64,000 nucleotides of DNA from the NCBI GenBank assembly GCA_049513455.1, contig JBEKWB010000005.1, positions 1 through 64,000 of the forward strand, read 5' to 3'. The notes beneath the pieces were generated by a model that saw only the letters and a list, made by a program, of their open reading frames with translations, searched no databases and was not told the origin of the DNA. The first letter of the stretch is position 1. Each line of letters begins with the position of its first letter. This document shows, one piece after another, positions 17,622-26,089 of this stretch. This stretch comes from Bog-473 sp049513455. GTDB lineage: Bacteria; Actinomycetota; Acidimicrobiia; Acidimicrobiales; RAAP-2. A program made the position numbers and the translations under genes.

Positions 17622-18326
17622 CTACTTCTTGCTCGGCACGAACTTGCCCTGGAGGTGCCAGTAACCGGTGAAGCCATTGAAGGGACCGCCCACAACGGCA
17701 CTGGCCCACGTCAGGACGAAGGCGTGGGTCTTGGAGTTGTAGGTCCCGGTGACCGGCTCGGTCAGGCCAGGTGAGGTACCGCCGGGCTTGGGCGAACCCT
17801 GATTGAAGTAGAGCTTGTTCCATGATGCGCTCCACGCCTCGACCTGTCCGGAGAGTTTCCCGTTCTTGACTTTGATCGTCGGCGCCGGTACGGCGTCTCC
17901 GGTCTGAGGATCCTTCGAATCCGTGGCGATGCTGAAGTTGATGGCGGTGAATGACTGCGGTTGGATGATCGTGTCCGCCAGCGCGCTTCCGGTAGCCGAG
18001 AAGGCCGGCACGGGGTTAGGTTGATACTTCCCCGTAGTGAAGCCGCCCGCCGTCCCCGGAACGGCCAAGGTGTAGGACTTGTCCGTGCACGTCGAATCGG
18101 GGTTGTCGAAGAACTTCCCGGCGGTGAGGCTCCCTCCGGGGAAGATCATGCGGAAGTAGGTACCGGTCGGCGGCGTCGTCGCGCAGCTCCCAGCGGTCAG
18201 GTCGAACGTCCCGACCAGCGTGGTTGCGTGGGCGTTGGCGGCACTCGCGGGCGCCGTCGCGATCATGCCGGAGATTCCCATCACCACGGAGGTGGCGAGG
18301 GCAAGGGACCTGAGGCGGTGGTTCAT
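17622..18326 (-). CDS. Secreted protein of unknown function
   Basis: A 234-residue protein with a classic signal peptide (basic MNHRLR, hydrophobic core LALATSVVMGISGMIATAP, cleavage near ASA-AN at about residue 29). The mature part is beta-rich, Gly/Thr/Ser-rich, with two Cys (about 48 and 79) that could form a disulphide. No enzyme motif is visible. It lies 76 bases downstream of the duplicated membrane protein on the same strand, so the two are probably co-expressed at the cell envelope. I do not recognise the family with certainty. Confidence 0.65.
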   Translation of the reverse strand: MNHRLRSLALATSVVMGISGMIATAPASAANAHATTLVGTFDLTAGSCATTPPTGTYFRMIFPGGSLTAGKFFDNPDSTCTDKSYTLAVPGTAGGFTTGKYQPNPVPAFSATGSALADTIIQPQSFTAINFSIATDSKDPQTGDAVPAPTIKVKNGKLSGQVEAWSASWNKLYFNQGSPKPGGTSPGLTEPVTGTYNSKTHAFVLTWASAVVGGPFNGFTGYWHLQGKFVPSKK

Positions 18327-18386
18327 GTTGGATTCCTCTTCTTGGTTGGAGACATGAGGCGTTTCTCGATGTCTTTGGGGGGACTG

Positions 18387-18418
18387 CTAGACGGGACTGC
18401 GGCTAGACGGGACTGCGG
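18387..18418. repeat. 16-base perfect tandem duplication over a stop codon
   Basis: CTAGACGGGACTGCGG occurs twice without a gap (18387-18402 and 18403-18418). The second copy contains the minus-strand stop codon of the membrane-protein gene, so the duplication places a second copy of the gene's last codons and stop just downstream. It looks like a recent slippage event with no coding effect. Confidence 0.8.
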
Positions 18419-19479
18419 CGACGGCGCCCGGGCCCGGCGGCAATCGCCGCCCCGGCCACGAAGATGCCCGGCAGGACAAAGAAATAGGGGAACAACGGGA
18501 ACGGGGGCAACGCGGCGATCGCCTGGTAGTTGGCGACATTGTCGCTCATGGCCCCGATCATCGGGGTCATGTCGTTGAGAATGTGCACCCACCGCGCATC
18601 AAGCGTGTAGACAGCCGGAAACATCGACTGAATCTGCGTCGTGCTGAGACCGGCCTGCTCAAGGGCGGGAACCAGCTCAAGCCGGATGGCACCTTGTCCC
18701 ACGGCCATCGATCCGAAGTAGCCCTGGATCTGCTCGACGTTGTGGGTCGTCTCGATGGCGCGAAATGCGGAGATCATCCGGCCGCCCTTCGGGGCTCGCT
18801 GAAACATCTGGAATACGACGGGGGCGAGGATGAGGCCCACGCCAAGGACCACCAGAATCCAGCGGCAGGTTCGCCACCATGTTGTTCGGAGCACGGAGAC
18901 ACCCAAGAGAAGAAGAACCAATGCACCGGGAATCACGAAGAATAGGGGGAAGAGGGTAAAGCTGGGCAGCGCGGCAACGGCCTGGTAGTTGGGAAGGTTG
19001 CCCTGCACCTTGTCCAAGAGATCGGTCATATGCGTGTTGATCGTGCCCCACTGTCCCGAGAATTGGGCGAAGGTCGGATAGGTGGCGTCGAAGCGGGCGC
19101 GGGCCGTTCCCGGATCCGAGCTCGCAGTCAGGAACTGGGCAACCCCGTTGTCCGCCTCTTGAACGCCGGCGTTGATCTGCCTGATGTCCTCCTGGAAGCC
19201 GTCCAGACGCGACGTTGTCATGAAGGGTCTGAACTCCTTCAACATTGCAGCGCCCTTGGGTGCCCGGCTGAACATGGTGAAGGCGAACGGCATGATGATG
19301 AGCGCTGCCCCGAGGAGCGCAAGCACTGCGACCCACTGGGCCTTGGGCCCCCGGTTTCGGGCTCTCGATCCTGCGATCACCGGCGACGTCGCTGATCGGT
19401 CGGTGCGGTCGGCCCACTCGTCGGGCCGGTCGCTGCGGGACCCCAGGGTGGACCCCGCCGCGCCATGGAGGTCGGTCAC
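18403..19479 (-). CDS. Membrane protein with an internal duplication
   Basis: A 358-residue protein from GTG 19479 (chosen because the frame upstream is low-complexity). After a soluble Arg-rich lead come four membrane segments arranged as two similar halves: a helix, an extracytoplasmic domain beginning with the signature RAPKG, and a second helix. Half one runs AFTMFSRAPKGAAMLKEF to NYQAVAALPSFTLFPLFF; half two runs VFQMFQRAPKGGRMISAF to NYQAIAALPPFPLFPYFF. The repeat of both RAPKG and NYQA(V/I)AALP shows a gene-internal duplication. The function is unknown. It probably forms an operon with the secreted protein downstream. Confidence 0.7.
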   Translation of the reverse strand: MTDLHGAAGSTLGSRSDRPDEWADRTDRSATSPVIAGSRARNRGPKAQWVAVLALLGAALIIMPFAFTMFSRAPKGAAMLKEFRPFMTTSRLDGFQEDIRQINAGVQEADNGVAQFLTASSDPGTARARFDATYPTFAQFSGQWGTINTHMTDLLDKVQGNLPNYQAVAALPSFTLFPLFFVIPGALVLLLLGVSVLRTTWWRTCRWILVVLGVGLILAPVVFQMFQRAPKGGRMISAFRAIETTHNVEQIQGYFGSMAVGQGAIRLELVPALEQAGLSTTQIQSMFPAVYTLDARWVHILNDMTPMIGAMSDNVANYQAIAALPPFPLFPYFFVLPGIFVAGAAIAAGPGRRRRSPV

Positions 19480-19641
19480 CTCGACGCCACCATCGGCCCA
19501 GCGGCTCGCACGTTGGTCAACCCCGATTTCACCCCCGGAACCATATACCCAACAAAGCCTATCTGTTTTAGAGGATTTGGAGCCAGGCGTCAACCGATCG
19601 GCTATGGCGGCGACAGGCACAGCCCGCCGGCGAGTCGCAGC

Positions 19642-20631
19642 TCAGTTGAGGACGCGAACCGGGTGGCCGGCCAGAAAGGCTGCGATGTCCTCTACCGCTT
19701 CGCGGTAGAACACGTGGTAGGTACCGTCCGTCACGTAGCCGATATGGGGAGTCAACAGCGTCCGCGGCGCCGATCGGAGCGGGTGGTCGTCCGGGAGCGG
19801 TTCGACGTCAAAGACGTCCAGGCCGGCCCCGGCCAGCTTTCCGCTCGAAAGGGCCTCGAGCAACGCCCCCTCATCAATGATCGGTCCCCGCGACGTGTTG
19901 ACGATGGTGGCGGTGGGCTTGAGCAGGGCCAGGTCTTCCTTCGTGATCAGCCCCCGAGTCCGTTCGCTCAGCTGCAAGTGGACCGTGACCACGTCGGCCG
20001 TGCGAAAGAGCTCGTCCTTGCTCACCGCCCTGACTCCACGGGCCTGAGCCGTCGCGCTCTGGAGGTTCTGGCTCCACGCGATCACGTCCATGCCGAAGGC
20101 CTGGCCGATGTCCGCCACCCTGCTCCCCAACCTCCCGAGACCCACGACACCCAACGTGGCACCGGCCAGATCGGTCCCCACTGAGCGTTGCCATCCACCG
20201 GCACGGATGCTGTTGTCCTCGTGGACGATGTCACGGGCGAGCCCGAGGATCAGCGCCCACGTGAGCTCGACGGTAGGCGGACCAAGGCCACCGGTGCCCG
20301 ACACCACGACACCGTGGTCTTTAGCCGCCACGAGATCGATGGCGGCATTGCCCATACCAGTGGTCACCAGTAGCCGGAGATCGGAAAGTCGTTGGAGGAC
20401 GCGCCTCGGGAACGCCGTGCGCTCCCGCATGGCCACCACCACCGAGAAGCCGGCGAGTCGATCCACCAGACTCTCCTCGTCAGCCACATGGTCGGTGAAG
20501 ACCGTCACGTCGACGGCGTCGCCCAATTCCTCCCAGGGGCCGTAGTGGCGGGCCACGTCCTGGTAATCGTCCAGGACCGCCACCTTCACCGGGGCATGGG
20601 TAGCGGCGCGATCACTCACCAGGAATGTCAC
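19642..20631 (-). CDS. D-isomer-specific 2-hydroxyacid dehydrogenase
   Basis: A 329-residue NAD(P)-dependent dehydrogenase. The cofactor loop VVGLGRLGSRVADIGQ is at about residue 155, the catalytic Arg in NTSRGPIIDEGAL (about 238), the Glu in DVFDVEPLPDDHPL (about 265) and the His in LLTPHIGYV (about 289). The N-terminus VKVAVLDDYQDVA is typical of the phosphoglycerate dehydrogenase-like subgroup. The GTG start at 20631 is chosen because it overlaps the TGA of the flavin reductase gene (GTGA); the longer frame is an artefact of the high GC content. Translational coupling suggests a shared role, but the substrate is unknown. Confidence 0.87.
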   Translation of the reverse strand: MTFLVSDRAATHAPVKVAVLDDYQDVARHYGPWEELGDAVDVTVFTDHVADEESLVDRLAGFSVVVAMRERTAFPRRVLQRLSDLRLLVTTGMGNAAIDLVAAKDHGVVVSGTGGLGPPTVELTWALILGLARDIVHEDNSIRAGGWQRSVGTDLAGATLGVVGLGRLGSRVADIGQAFGMDVIAWSQNLQSATAQARGVRAVSKDELFRTADVVTVHLQLSERTRGLITKEDLALLKPTATIVNTSRGPIIDEGALLEALSSGKLAGAGLDVFDVEPLPDDHPLRSAPRTLLTPHIGYVTDGTYHVFYREAVEDIAAFLAGHPVRVLN

Positions 20632-21260
20632 ACCTGGTAGGGAGTCTCGGACCGAGCCGTGCGCAGCGCACGGCTCCACCATAGGAGATGGTCCAGAGTG
20701 GCTTTGACCCCGGGCGCGAATCTCTCCGGATCGATCAATGCTCCGTCTTCGTCGAAGAGCTGCCGGGCCAACGGGAGGAGAACGGCGTCGCGAATAGGGA
20801 CCGCGTGCAGTTCCACCAGGACCAGACGGAGTTGCTCCACGGCCCGCACGCCGCCGGCGGCCCCTCCGTAGGAGACGAAGGTGGCCGGCTTGGCTACCCA
20901 CTCGACGTAGACGGCGTCCAGTGCGCTCTTGAGCGAGGCCGGATACCCGTGATTGAACTCAGGAGTGACGAAGACGAACGCGTCAGCCGCCCCAACCCGT
21001 TCGGCAAAGACACCGACGGTGTCCGAATAGCGGCCGTTCTTCGGGTGCTCGGCCGAGAGGACCGGAGGAAGGCCCAGTTCCAGGAGATCAACCACATCTA
21101 CGTGGAAGCCGCCGAAGGCCCTGACCTCCTCGGCGAACCACCAGGCCACCGTTTCCCCGAAACGCGAGTCCCTGGTACTGGCAATTACCACCGCCAGGCG
21201 TACCGGTCGATCCGGGTCTCCCGTCGGAACGGCCCCGGTACTCTCGACTGCTTCCGTCAT
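20628..21260 (-). CDS. NAD(P)H-dependent FMN reductase
   Basis: A 210-residue flavodoxin-like reductase. The phosphate loop reads VIASTRDSRFGETVA (about residue 24-38) and the flavin/dimer motif PEFNHGYPASLKSALD is at about 100-115. It reduces FMN (or a quinone/azo compound) with NAD(P)H. The ATG at 21260 has an AAGGGAG ribosome site. The gene diverges from the rhodanese gene, and the 172-base gap contains a copy of the sulfur-type operator found across the 32-55 kb region, so it is a good candidate to supply FMNH2 to the LLM monooxygenases encoded downstream in the window. That link is inference. Confidence 0.82.
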   Translation of the reverse strand: MTEAVESTGAVPTGDPDRPVRLAVVIASTRDSRFGETVAWWFAEEVRAFGGFHVDVVDLLELGLPPVLSAEHPKNGRYSDTVGVFAERVGAADAFVFVTPEFNHGYPASLKSALDAVYVEWVAKPATFVSYGGAAGGVRAVEQLRLVLVELHAVPIRDAVLLPLARQLFDEDGALIDPERFAPGVKATLDHLLWWSRALRTARSETPYQV

Positions 21261-21377
21261 GGTGCGCGTGCTCCCTTCGCGTCGGTCTTCGTGCCTCGCA
21301 AGCGGCCCTTCCACGGACCGGCCAACGCCGTTCGACGGCGTCGGGCTCCGGGACGAGCACCCGAGCGGTAAGCTGAG

Positions 21378-21414
21378 AATACATGAGTAAATCCATTAAC
21401 TTTGTTGAGTATAG
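21378..21414. promoter_or_regulatory. Sulfur-type operator copy A (candidate Rrf2 site)
   Basis: An AT-rich 37-base stretch in GC-rich DNA. It starts AATACATGAGTAAATCC and continues ATTAACTT, matching the shared pattern of copies B-G: (A/C)ATAC, four to five bases, TAAAT or TAAGT, then a GAT-like core and ACTT. It lies between the divergent FMN reductase and rhodanese genes. It is the weakest match at the core (CCATTA instead of TTGATC). Confidence 0.5.
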
Positions 21415-21432
21415 ATCGGCCTCTCGGTCGGA

Positions 21433-23088
21433 ATGCCGGCTCCGGGCGGGATGAGGCGGACCGACCACGTGCGGGCGGGTGTACCGGCTGTAGCGCCCGA
21501 GGCAGTGCGTCAGGCGCTACGGACGCGTCGTGAGGTCGGGCTGGTCGATGTTCGCTCGGAGGCCAGGTTCGCCCAGGGTCATCCGCTCTTCGCCGCCTCG
21601 CTCCCCCTGAGCAGGTTGATGGTGGAGGTCCTGGATCGGATCCCGAGGCGGGCGACACCCCTGGTCGTCTACGGCGACAGGGAAGACGACGCGCAGGCCG
21701 CGGCGTGGCGCCTCACGGGTCTCGGGTACCACGACGTATCACTTCTCGAGAACGGCCTGGAGGGCTGGCGCGCCAGTGGAGGGAAGCTGTTTGAGGATGT
21801 CAACGTCCCGAGCAAGGCGTTCGGGGAGTTGGTCGACACCATCGCCCGCACGCCCGCCGTGGACGCCCACGAGCTCCGGGCGCTGCTCGACGGCGGCACC
21901 GACGTGGTGATCGTCGATGCTCGCCGGTTCGAGGAATACCACACCATGAGCATCCCGACCGCCACCAGCGTGCCGGGGGCCGAGCTGGTCATGCGGATAG
22001 GAGCGGTCGCGCCAGAACCGACGACCCTGGTCGTCGTGAACTGCGCTGGTCGGACCCGCAGCATCATCGGCGCCCAGTCGCTGATCAACGCCGGCGTGCC
22101 TAATCATGTCAAGGCACTGCGCAACGGCACGATCGGCTGGACCCTGGCCGGCCTGGCACTCGACCACGGCCGGGATCTACGGCCGACAGAGCCGAATACC
22201 GATGTGGTCCGCCGGGCATCGGAGGCGGCCCAGGAGGTGGCTCGCCGGGCAGGCGTCCGCCGGGCCGACCTCCACGACCTCCCTTCTCTCGAAGAAGGCG
22301 GGAGGCGAACCGTCTATCGCTTCGACGTGCGTTCCCCCGAGGAGTACGCGGCGGCCCATCTGGTCGGCTTCCGCTCGGCCCCCGGAGGCCAGCTGGTGCA
22401 GGAGACGGACTTCTTCGCGCCCGTACGGGGCGCCGTGATCGCACTGGTGGACGACGACGGGGTGCGGGCGAACATGACGGGGTCATGGTTGGCCCAAATG
22501 GGGTGGGACGTCGTGGTCATCCAGCAGGGCATGACTGCCGGCGATGCCACCGAGACCGGAGTGTGGACGCCGACGTTGCCCCCACTACCCGAAGTTCCAC
22601 GGGTGGATGCCGCCCGACTCGAGACGGTGCTCGCTACCGGCTCGGCGCGTGTCGTCGACGTGGACACGAGTACCCGCTTCCGCGTTGGCCACATTCCCGA
22701 TGCAGCCTGGGCGATGCCCGCCGCACTGCCGAGCGCCGATGTGCTCGATCGCCTCGGTCGACCATCCCGAATCATCCTCACCAGTACCGACGGGACGATG
22801 GCCGCCTTCGTCGCCGACGACCTGCCCGACATCGCCGGCACGGATGTCGCGGTGCTGACGGACGGGACGGAGGGCTGGGCCCGTTCCGGACGACCCCTCG
22901 CCGTTGGTTCCGAAGGCCTTCTCTCGCCGCCCCTCGACGTGTATCGCAGACCCTACGAGGGAACCGACGTGACCCCCGACGCCATGCAGGCTTACCTGGA
23001 ATGGGAGTACGGGTTGGTCGACCAACTCGAACGCGACGGCACCCACGGCTTCAGCGTCCTGACCCCCGAAGGAATCAGTCGTTCCTGA
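21433..23088 (+). CDS. Four-domain rhodanese-like sulfurtransferase
   Basis: A 551-residue protein made of four rhodanese-like units, each starting with a D-V-R or D-A-R type strand: GLVDVRSEARF (about 36), VIVDARRFEEYH (about 158), YRFDVRSPEEYAAAH (about 296) and RVVDVDTSTRFRVGHIP (about 403). Only the second has an active-site Cys loop (VVNCAGRTRS, about 197-206); the aligned loops of units 1, 3 and 4 read VVYGDRED, LVDDDGVRA and LTSTDGTMA. It would transfer sulfane sulfur from thiosulfate or a persulfide to a thiol acceptor. An alternative ATG at 21451 is possible. It shares an operator-like site with the divergent flavin reductase. Confidence 0.82.
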   Translation: MPAPGGMRRTDHVRAGVPAVAPEAVRQALRTRREVGLVDVRSEARFAQGHPLFAASLPLSRLMVEVLDRIPRRATPLVVYGDREDDAQAAAWRLTGLGYHDVSLLENGLEGWRASGGKLFEDVNVPSKAFGELVDTIARTPAVDAHELRALLDGGTDVVIVDARRFEEYHTMSIPTATSVPGAELVMRIGAVAPEPTTLVVVNCAGRTRSIIGAQSLINAGVPNHVKALRNGTIGWTLAGLALDHGRDLRPTEPNTDVVRRASEAAQEVARRAGVRRADLHDLPSLEEGGRRTVYRFDVRSPEEYAAAHLVGFRSAPGGQLVQETDFFAPVRGAVIALVDDDGVRANMTGSWLAQMGWDVVVIQQGMTAGDATETGVWTPTLPPLPEVPRVDAARLETVLATGSARVVDVDTSTRFRVGHIPDAAWAMPAALPSADVLDRLGRPSRIILTSTDGTMAAFVADDLPDIAGTDVAVLTDGTEGWARSGRPLAVGSEGLLSPPLDVYRRPYEGTDVTPDAMQAYLEWEYGLVDQLERDGTHGFSVLTPEGISRS

Positions 23089-23151
23089 CGACCTTCTTCG
23101 GTCTCCCCCAAAGGCCTGGGCGCTCTCCGACTTCGCCCCGACAGCTTGAAT

Positions 23152-23167
23152 CGTACACGAGTGTAGG
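23152..23167. promoter_or_regulatory. BlaI-type operator 1 (upstream of GGDEF-EAL gene)
   Basis: CGTAC-N6-GTAGG, a 16-base inverted repeat 60 bases before the GGDEF-EAL start. It has the same arm spacing as the sites at 25121, 26008, 26032 and 27447, with one mismatch in the left arm. Confidence 0.5.
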
Positions 23168-23226
23168 ACTACAATTCCTATGGTGGCCATAAACGCTCGA
23201 AGGGTTGCCGCAAGGGCCTCAGGCTC

Positions 23227-25089
23227 ATGCCAAGTCTGACTTCACTCGGTGAAGAGCTGTCATCGGCGATCGACGAGGTCATTGCTGATCTTCGGGAGCG
23301 CACGTATGGATCCTCATGCGTGCTCGACGACGACGTTGAGGAGTTGTTTCTCACTGCCGCCAGAACGGCTACCGGCGCGTTCGCCCTCTGGCTATCGAGC
23401 GGCGACCCCGAGAGAGCGCGTCGAGCAGGGATGGGTGCCTCTCGAGTCTTCGGACAATTGGCCGCCCGGGACGATGCACCATTGAACGAAATGACGAAAC
23501 GCTGCATCCGATGGCACGACGCCGTCGCCTCACGATTGACGTCCGACGCGCCGCGTCTGGGCATCGGAACCGACCTGGACACGGCCCTGTCCATGCTGCA
23601 ACGAAGTCTGTTCGTCACGCTCGTGCGCATGACGGAGACTTTTGAGAGCGAGCGTCAGTCGGTGCACAGGGCGCTCCTCGATCGTCAGGAGGAGATTATC
23701 TTCCACGCCAGTCACGACCAGTTGACCGGCTTACCCAACCGGGATCTCATCGTCGACCGCATAGAGCAGCTCTTGGTTCAACACAACAGATTTGGAACCA
23801 AGGCGGTCGTCCTCTTCATCAACATCGATAACTTCAAATCCGTCAACGACAACCTCGGGCACGACGCCGGTGATCAGATTCTCCGCGCCATCGCCGAACG
23901 ACTCGACCGGGTACTCCGGGAGTCTGACACCCTCGGACGATTGGGGGGCGACGAGTTCGTCGTCGTGGCCGACCGCATCCCTACGGCGGACGCGGCGAGT
24001 CTGATGTGCGAGCGCATTTTGGCCGTGCTGCGTGAGCCAGTTGCTCCCAAAGGTCTCGTTACCGCTCCCGTGTCCTTCACTGCATGCATTGGCGTCGCCA
24101 GCGGGAGCAATCTGCCCGGCCATGAGCTTCTGAAGAACGCCGGCATCGCCATGTACCGCGCCAAGCGCCAAGGGAAGAACCGCTACGTGCATTTCGAACC
24201 AGAAATGCAAAGAGCCGTGGTGACCCGGTTCGAGCTCGAAACGGACCTCAAGCGAGCCGTTGAGCACGGGGAGTTCATTCTCGACTATCAGCCCGTGTTC
24301 GACCTCGCTTCAATGTCCATCACCGGCGCCGAGGCTCTGCTGCGGTGGGAGCACCCGACACGGGGGATCGTCGCACCGGGGGAATTCATCCCGTATCTCG
24401 AGGAGTCTGACTTGATCGCTGTCGTCGGTCGATGGGTGCTCAATGAGGCGATTCGACGTGCAGCGGGATGGAATCGCGACGGACGGCAACCCGAGATCAG
24501 CATAAATTTGTCGGCCCGGCAGCTGGACCGCGATCAGATTGTGACCGAGATCAGAGCTGCCCTGGACGGCACCGGACTGGATCCGAGTTCCCTGTGCGTG
24601 GAGGTAACCGAAACAACCCTCATGCGCGATTTGGACGAGGCGTTGAAACGGCTGAGGGCGATCAAAACCCTTGGGGTGCGGATTGCCATCGATGATTTTG
24701 GTACGGGTTACTCCTCCTTTGCTCACCTCCAACAGTTCCCGTTCGATGTGCTCAAGATCGATCAATCCTTCATTCAGCGCCTGGCGTACGGACAATCTGC
24801 CGAAATGCTCGTGCACAGCCAGATCCAACTCGCCAAAGCACTCCATATCGAAACCGTGGCCGAAGGCGTTGAGGAGCCGTACCAACTCGACTTCTTACTC
24901 GGCGAGGGGTGCAGCAGTGCCCAGGGGTTCCTACTCTCTCGGCCGCTCGGCGCCTCGGAGATCGACGCATTCATGGGACTTTCCCGTATTCCAATGCCGG
25001 TTCGGGCCGGGACCGTAGCGCGGAGGTTCCCAGGTCTTCGCGCGTCACTTGCGCGGGAACGTCACTCGCATGTTCGCGCCAGGGACTGA
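23227..25089 (+). CDS. GGDEF-EAL cyclic-di-GMP turnover protein
   Basis: A 620-residue cytoplasmic protein with no membrane segment. The N-terminal part (about 1-165) is helical and unrecognised, perhaps a sensory helical bundle. The GGDEF domain (about 170-330) has DQLTGLPNR, an inhibitory RESD site and an intact RLGGDEF motif, so cyclase activity is plausible. The EAL domain (about 340-595) has EALLRWEHP, INLSARQL, EVTETTLM, IDDFGTGYSS and KIDQSFI, all consistent with phosphodiesterase activity. It could synthesise and degrade c-di-GMP depending on the N-terminal signal. The BlaI-type palindrome just upstream suggests repression by one of the two BlaI proteins nearby. Confidence 0.9.
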   Translation: MPSLTSLGEELSSAIDEVIADLRERTYGSSCVLDDDVEELFLTAARTATGAFALWLSSGDPERARRAGMGASRVFGQLAARDDAPLNEMTKRCIRWHDAVASRLTSDAPRLGIGTDLDTALSMLQRSLFVTLVRMTETFESERQSVHRALLDRQEEIIFHASHDQLTGLPNRDLIVDRIEQLLVQHNRFGTKAVVLFINIDNFKSVNDNLGHDAGDQILRAIAERLDRVLRESDTLGRLGGDEFVVVADRIPTADAASLMCERILAVLREPVAPKGLVTAPVSFTACIGVASGSNLPGHELLKNAGIAMYRAKRQGKNRYVHFEPEMQRAVVTRFELETDLKRAVEHGEFILDYQPVFDLASMSITGAEALLRWEHPTRGIVAPGEFIPYLEESDLIAVVGRWVLNEAIRRAAGWNRDGRQPEISINLSARQLDRDQIVTEIRAALDGTGLDPSSLCVEVTETTLMRDLDEALKRLRAIKTLGVRIAIDDFGTGYSSFAHLQQFPFDVLKIDQSFIQRLAYGQSAEMLVHSQIQLAKALHIETVAEGVEEPYQLDFLLGEGCSSAQGFLLSRPLGASEIDAFMGLSRIPMPVRAGTVARRFPGLRASLARERHSHVRARD

Positions 25090-25120
25090 GACACGAGCAC
25101 CAGTGCGTCCCTCACTAAGT

Positions 25121-25136
25121 CCTATTGATGCGTAGG
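25121..25136. promoter_or_regulatory. BlaI-type operator 2
   Basis: CCTAT-N6-GTAGG, 22 bases before the ATG of the 60-residue ORF at 25159. It has the same geometry as the other sites and one mismatch in the left arm. Confidence 0.5.
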
Positions 25137-25158
25137 ATCCCGGTGTAGTATCTCCCCA

Positions 25159-25341
25159 ATGGCTATCGGTGTCTCTGAGCTCATTGCGGAACTCCGAAAG
25201 TTCCTGGCTGGCCGAGGCGGCGCGGATGACCTCGCTCTTTCCAAACTGGCTGGTCGGACGCTCGAATTAGCCGAGTTGATCCAAAAGCAAGGAGACAAGA
25301 TTCGGGAACTCGAGTTCCGGCTGGACCTTCGCTCCAAATAA
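25159..25341 (+). CDS. Small helical protein, unknown function
   Basis: A 60-residue ORF (MAIGVSELIAELRKFLAGRG start; the C-terminal half TLELAELIQKQGDKIRELEF looks like a coiled coil). No ribosome site is obvious. A BlaI-type palindrome sits immediately upstream, which argues that something is transcribed from here. It follows the GGDEF-EAL gene by 69 bases and could be a small partner protein. I do not recognise it. A short inverted repeat (CGAGGAG / CTCCTCG, about 25428-25450) downstream may end the transcript. Confidence 0.45.
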   Translation: MAIGVSELIAELRKFLAGRGGADDLALSKLAGRTLELAELIQKQGDKIRELEFRLDLRSK

Positions 25342-25483
25342 CGCAGTGCCTCTCGACTCCACCCTGATGCCGGGCGACCTCGTTCTCCCCCGCATCCTCG
25401 GAAGACCTCTCGCCCCCGGGGTGCAGCGAGGAGTTTTGTGTCCTCCTCGAACTGCCCCCTGGGGACGGATCTCCGTGGCTCCG

Positions 25484-25963
25484 TCAGCTATGGACCGTGA
25501 TGCACGGCTCACCGGCGATTCCACTCCACTCATTGCAGAGCTGAGTCCCATTGGGGAAGTTACCCGGGTCATTCCATTCGGAGACGAGCTGGTCATCGGC
25601 GGAACCGCAGCCCTCTCCACTGGTGGCAATGACAACGCCATTTTCCAGGTACTTGGCGTAGGTGCACTCGGACGAATTGAGCACGACCGAGGTCGTCCAA
25701 CTGCTGACGTTGAGTCCTGAGCCGACCACGTAGATGCACACGCTGTCCGAGCAGGTGTCGGCCGAGTCCGGGGTGACGCCCACGCCAGGAGTCACCGTGG
25801 TCGGCGCAGTGAGATCCTGCACGGTGGCACTGGATCCTTGGCTCGTGAGTCCCGCCCCAGCTGGACCAGCCAGCCCGATGAGCAGCGATGTTCCGATGAC
25901 CAAAGTGGACAGGGTTGCCGCGACTACTGCGAGAGCGCGACGGGACAAGGGGACGGTACCCAT
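25484..25963 (-). CDS. Small secreted Cys-containing protein
   Basis: A 159-residue protein with a clear signal peptide (basic SRRALAV, core VVAATLSTLVIGTSLLIGLA, cleavage near AGA at about residue 38). The mature part is Thr/Ser/Gly-rich and contains six Cys (TCSDSVC, SSEC, GEGC, LC, PC), suggesting three disulphides. No enzymatic motif is visible. The ATG at 25963 has an AAAGGA ribosome site. Two tandem BlaI-type palindromes lie 45-84 bases upstream, making it the best-marked candidate target of the adjacent BlaI/M56 pair. The function is unknown. Confidence 0.65.
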   Translation of the reverse strand: MGTVPLSRRALAVVAATLSTLVIGTSLLIGLAGPAGAGLTSQGSSATVQDLTAPTTVTPGVGVTPDSADTCSDSVCIYVVGSGLNVSSWTTSVVLNSSECTYAKYLENGVVIATSGEGCGSADDQLVSEWNDPGNFPNGTQLCNEWSGIAGEPCITVHS

Positions 25964-26007
25964 GATCTGTTCCTTTCGTGAGCGGTTAGGGAGGCGTAGT
26001 GCGAACA

Positions 26008-26047
26008 CCTACGCTTCTGTAGGACTGTACGCCTACAAATCTGTAGG
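26008..26047. promoter_or_regulatory. BlaI-type operators 3 and 4 (tandem)
   Basis: Two palindromes 8 bases apart: CCTACGCTTCTGTAGG (26008-26023) and CCTACAAATCTGTAGG (26032-26047). The second extends to GCCTACA-AATC-TGTAGGC. Both match CCTAC-N6-GTAGG exactly, and the second is close to the TACA-N-TGTA type operators described for BlaI/MecI repressors. They sit between the secreted-protein gene and the end of the M56 gene. Confidence 0.68.
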
Positions 26048-26089
26048 CGCAACCCTTGTCACGGAAGGTTCTTGTCAATGCGATGCGAA

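Noticed and set aside
23163..23172. TGTAG-GA-CTACA-type inverted repeat next to BlaI operator 1
   Set aside because: The arms point the other way from the other four sites and the spacing differs; the CGTAC-N6-GTAGG reading fits the set better.
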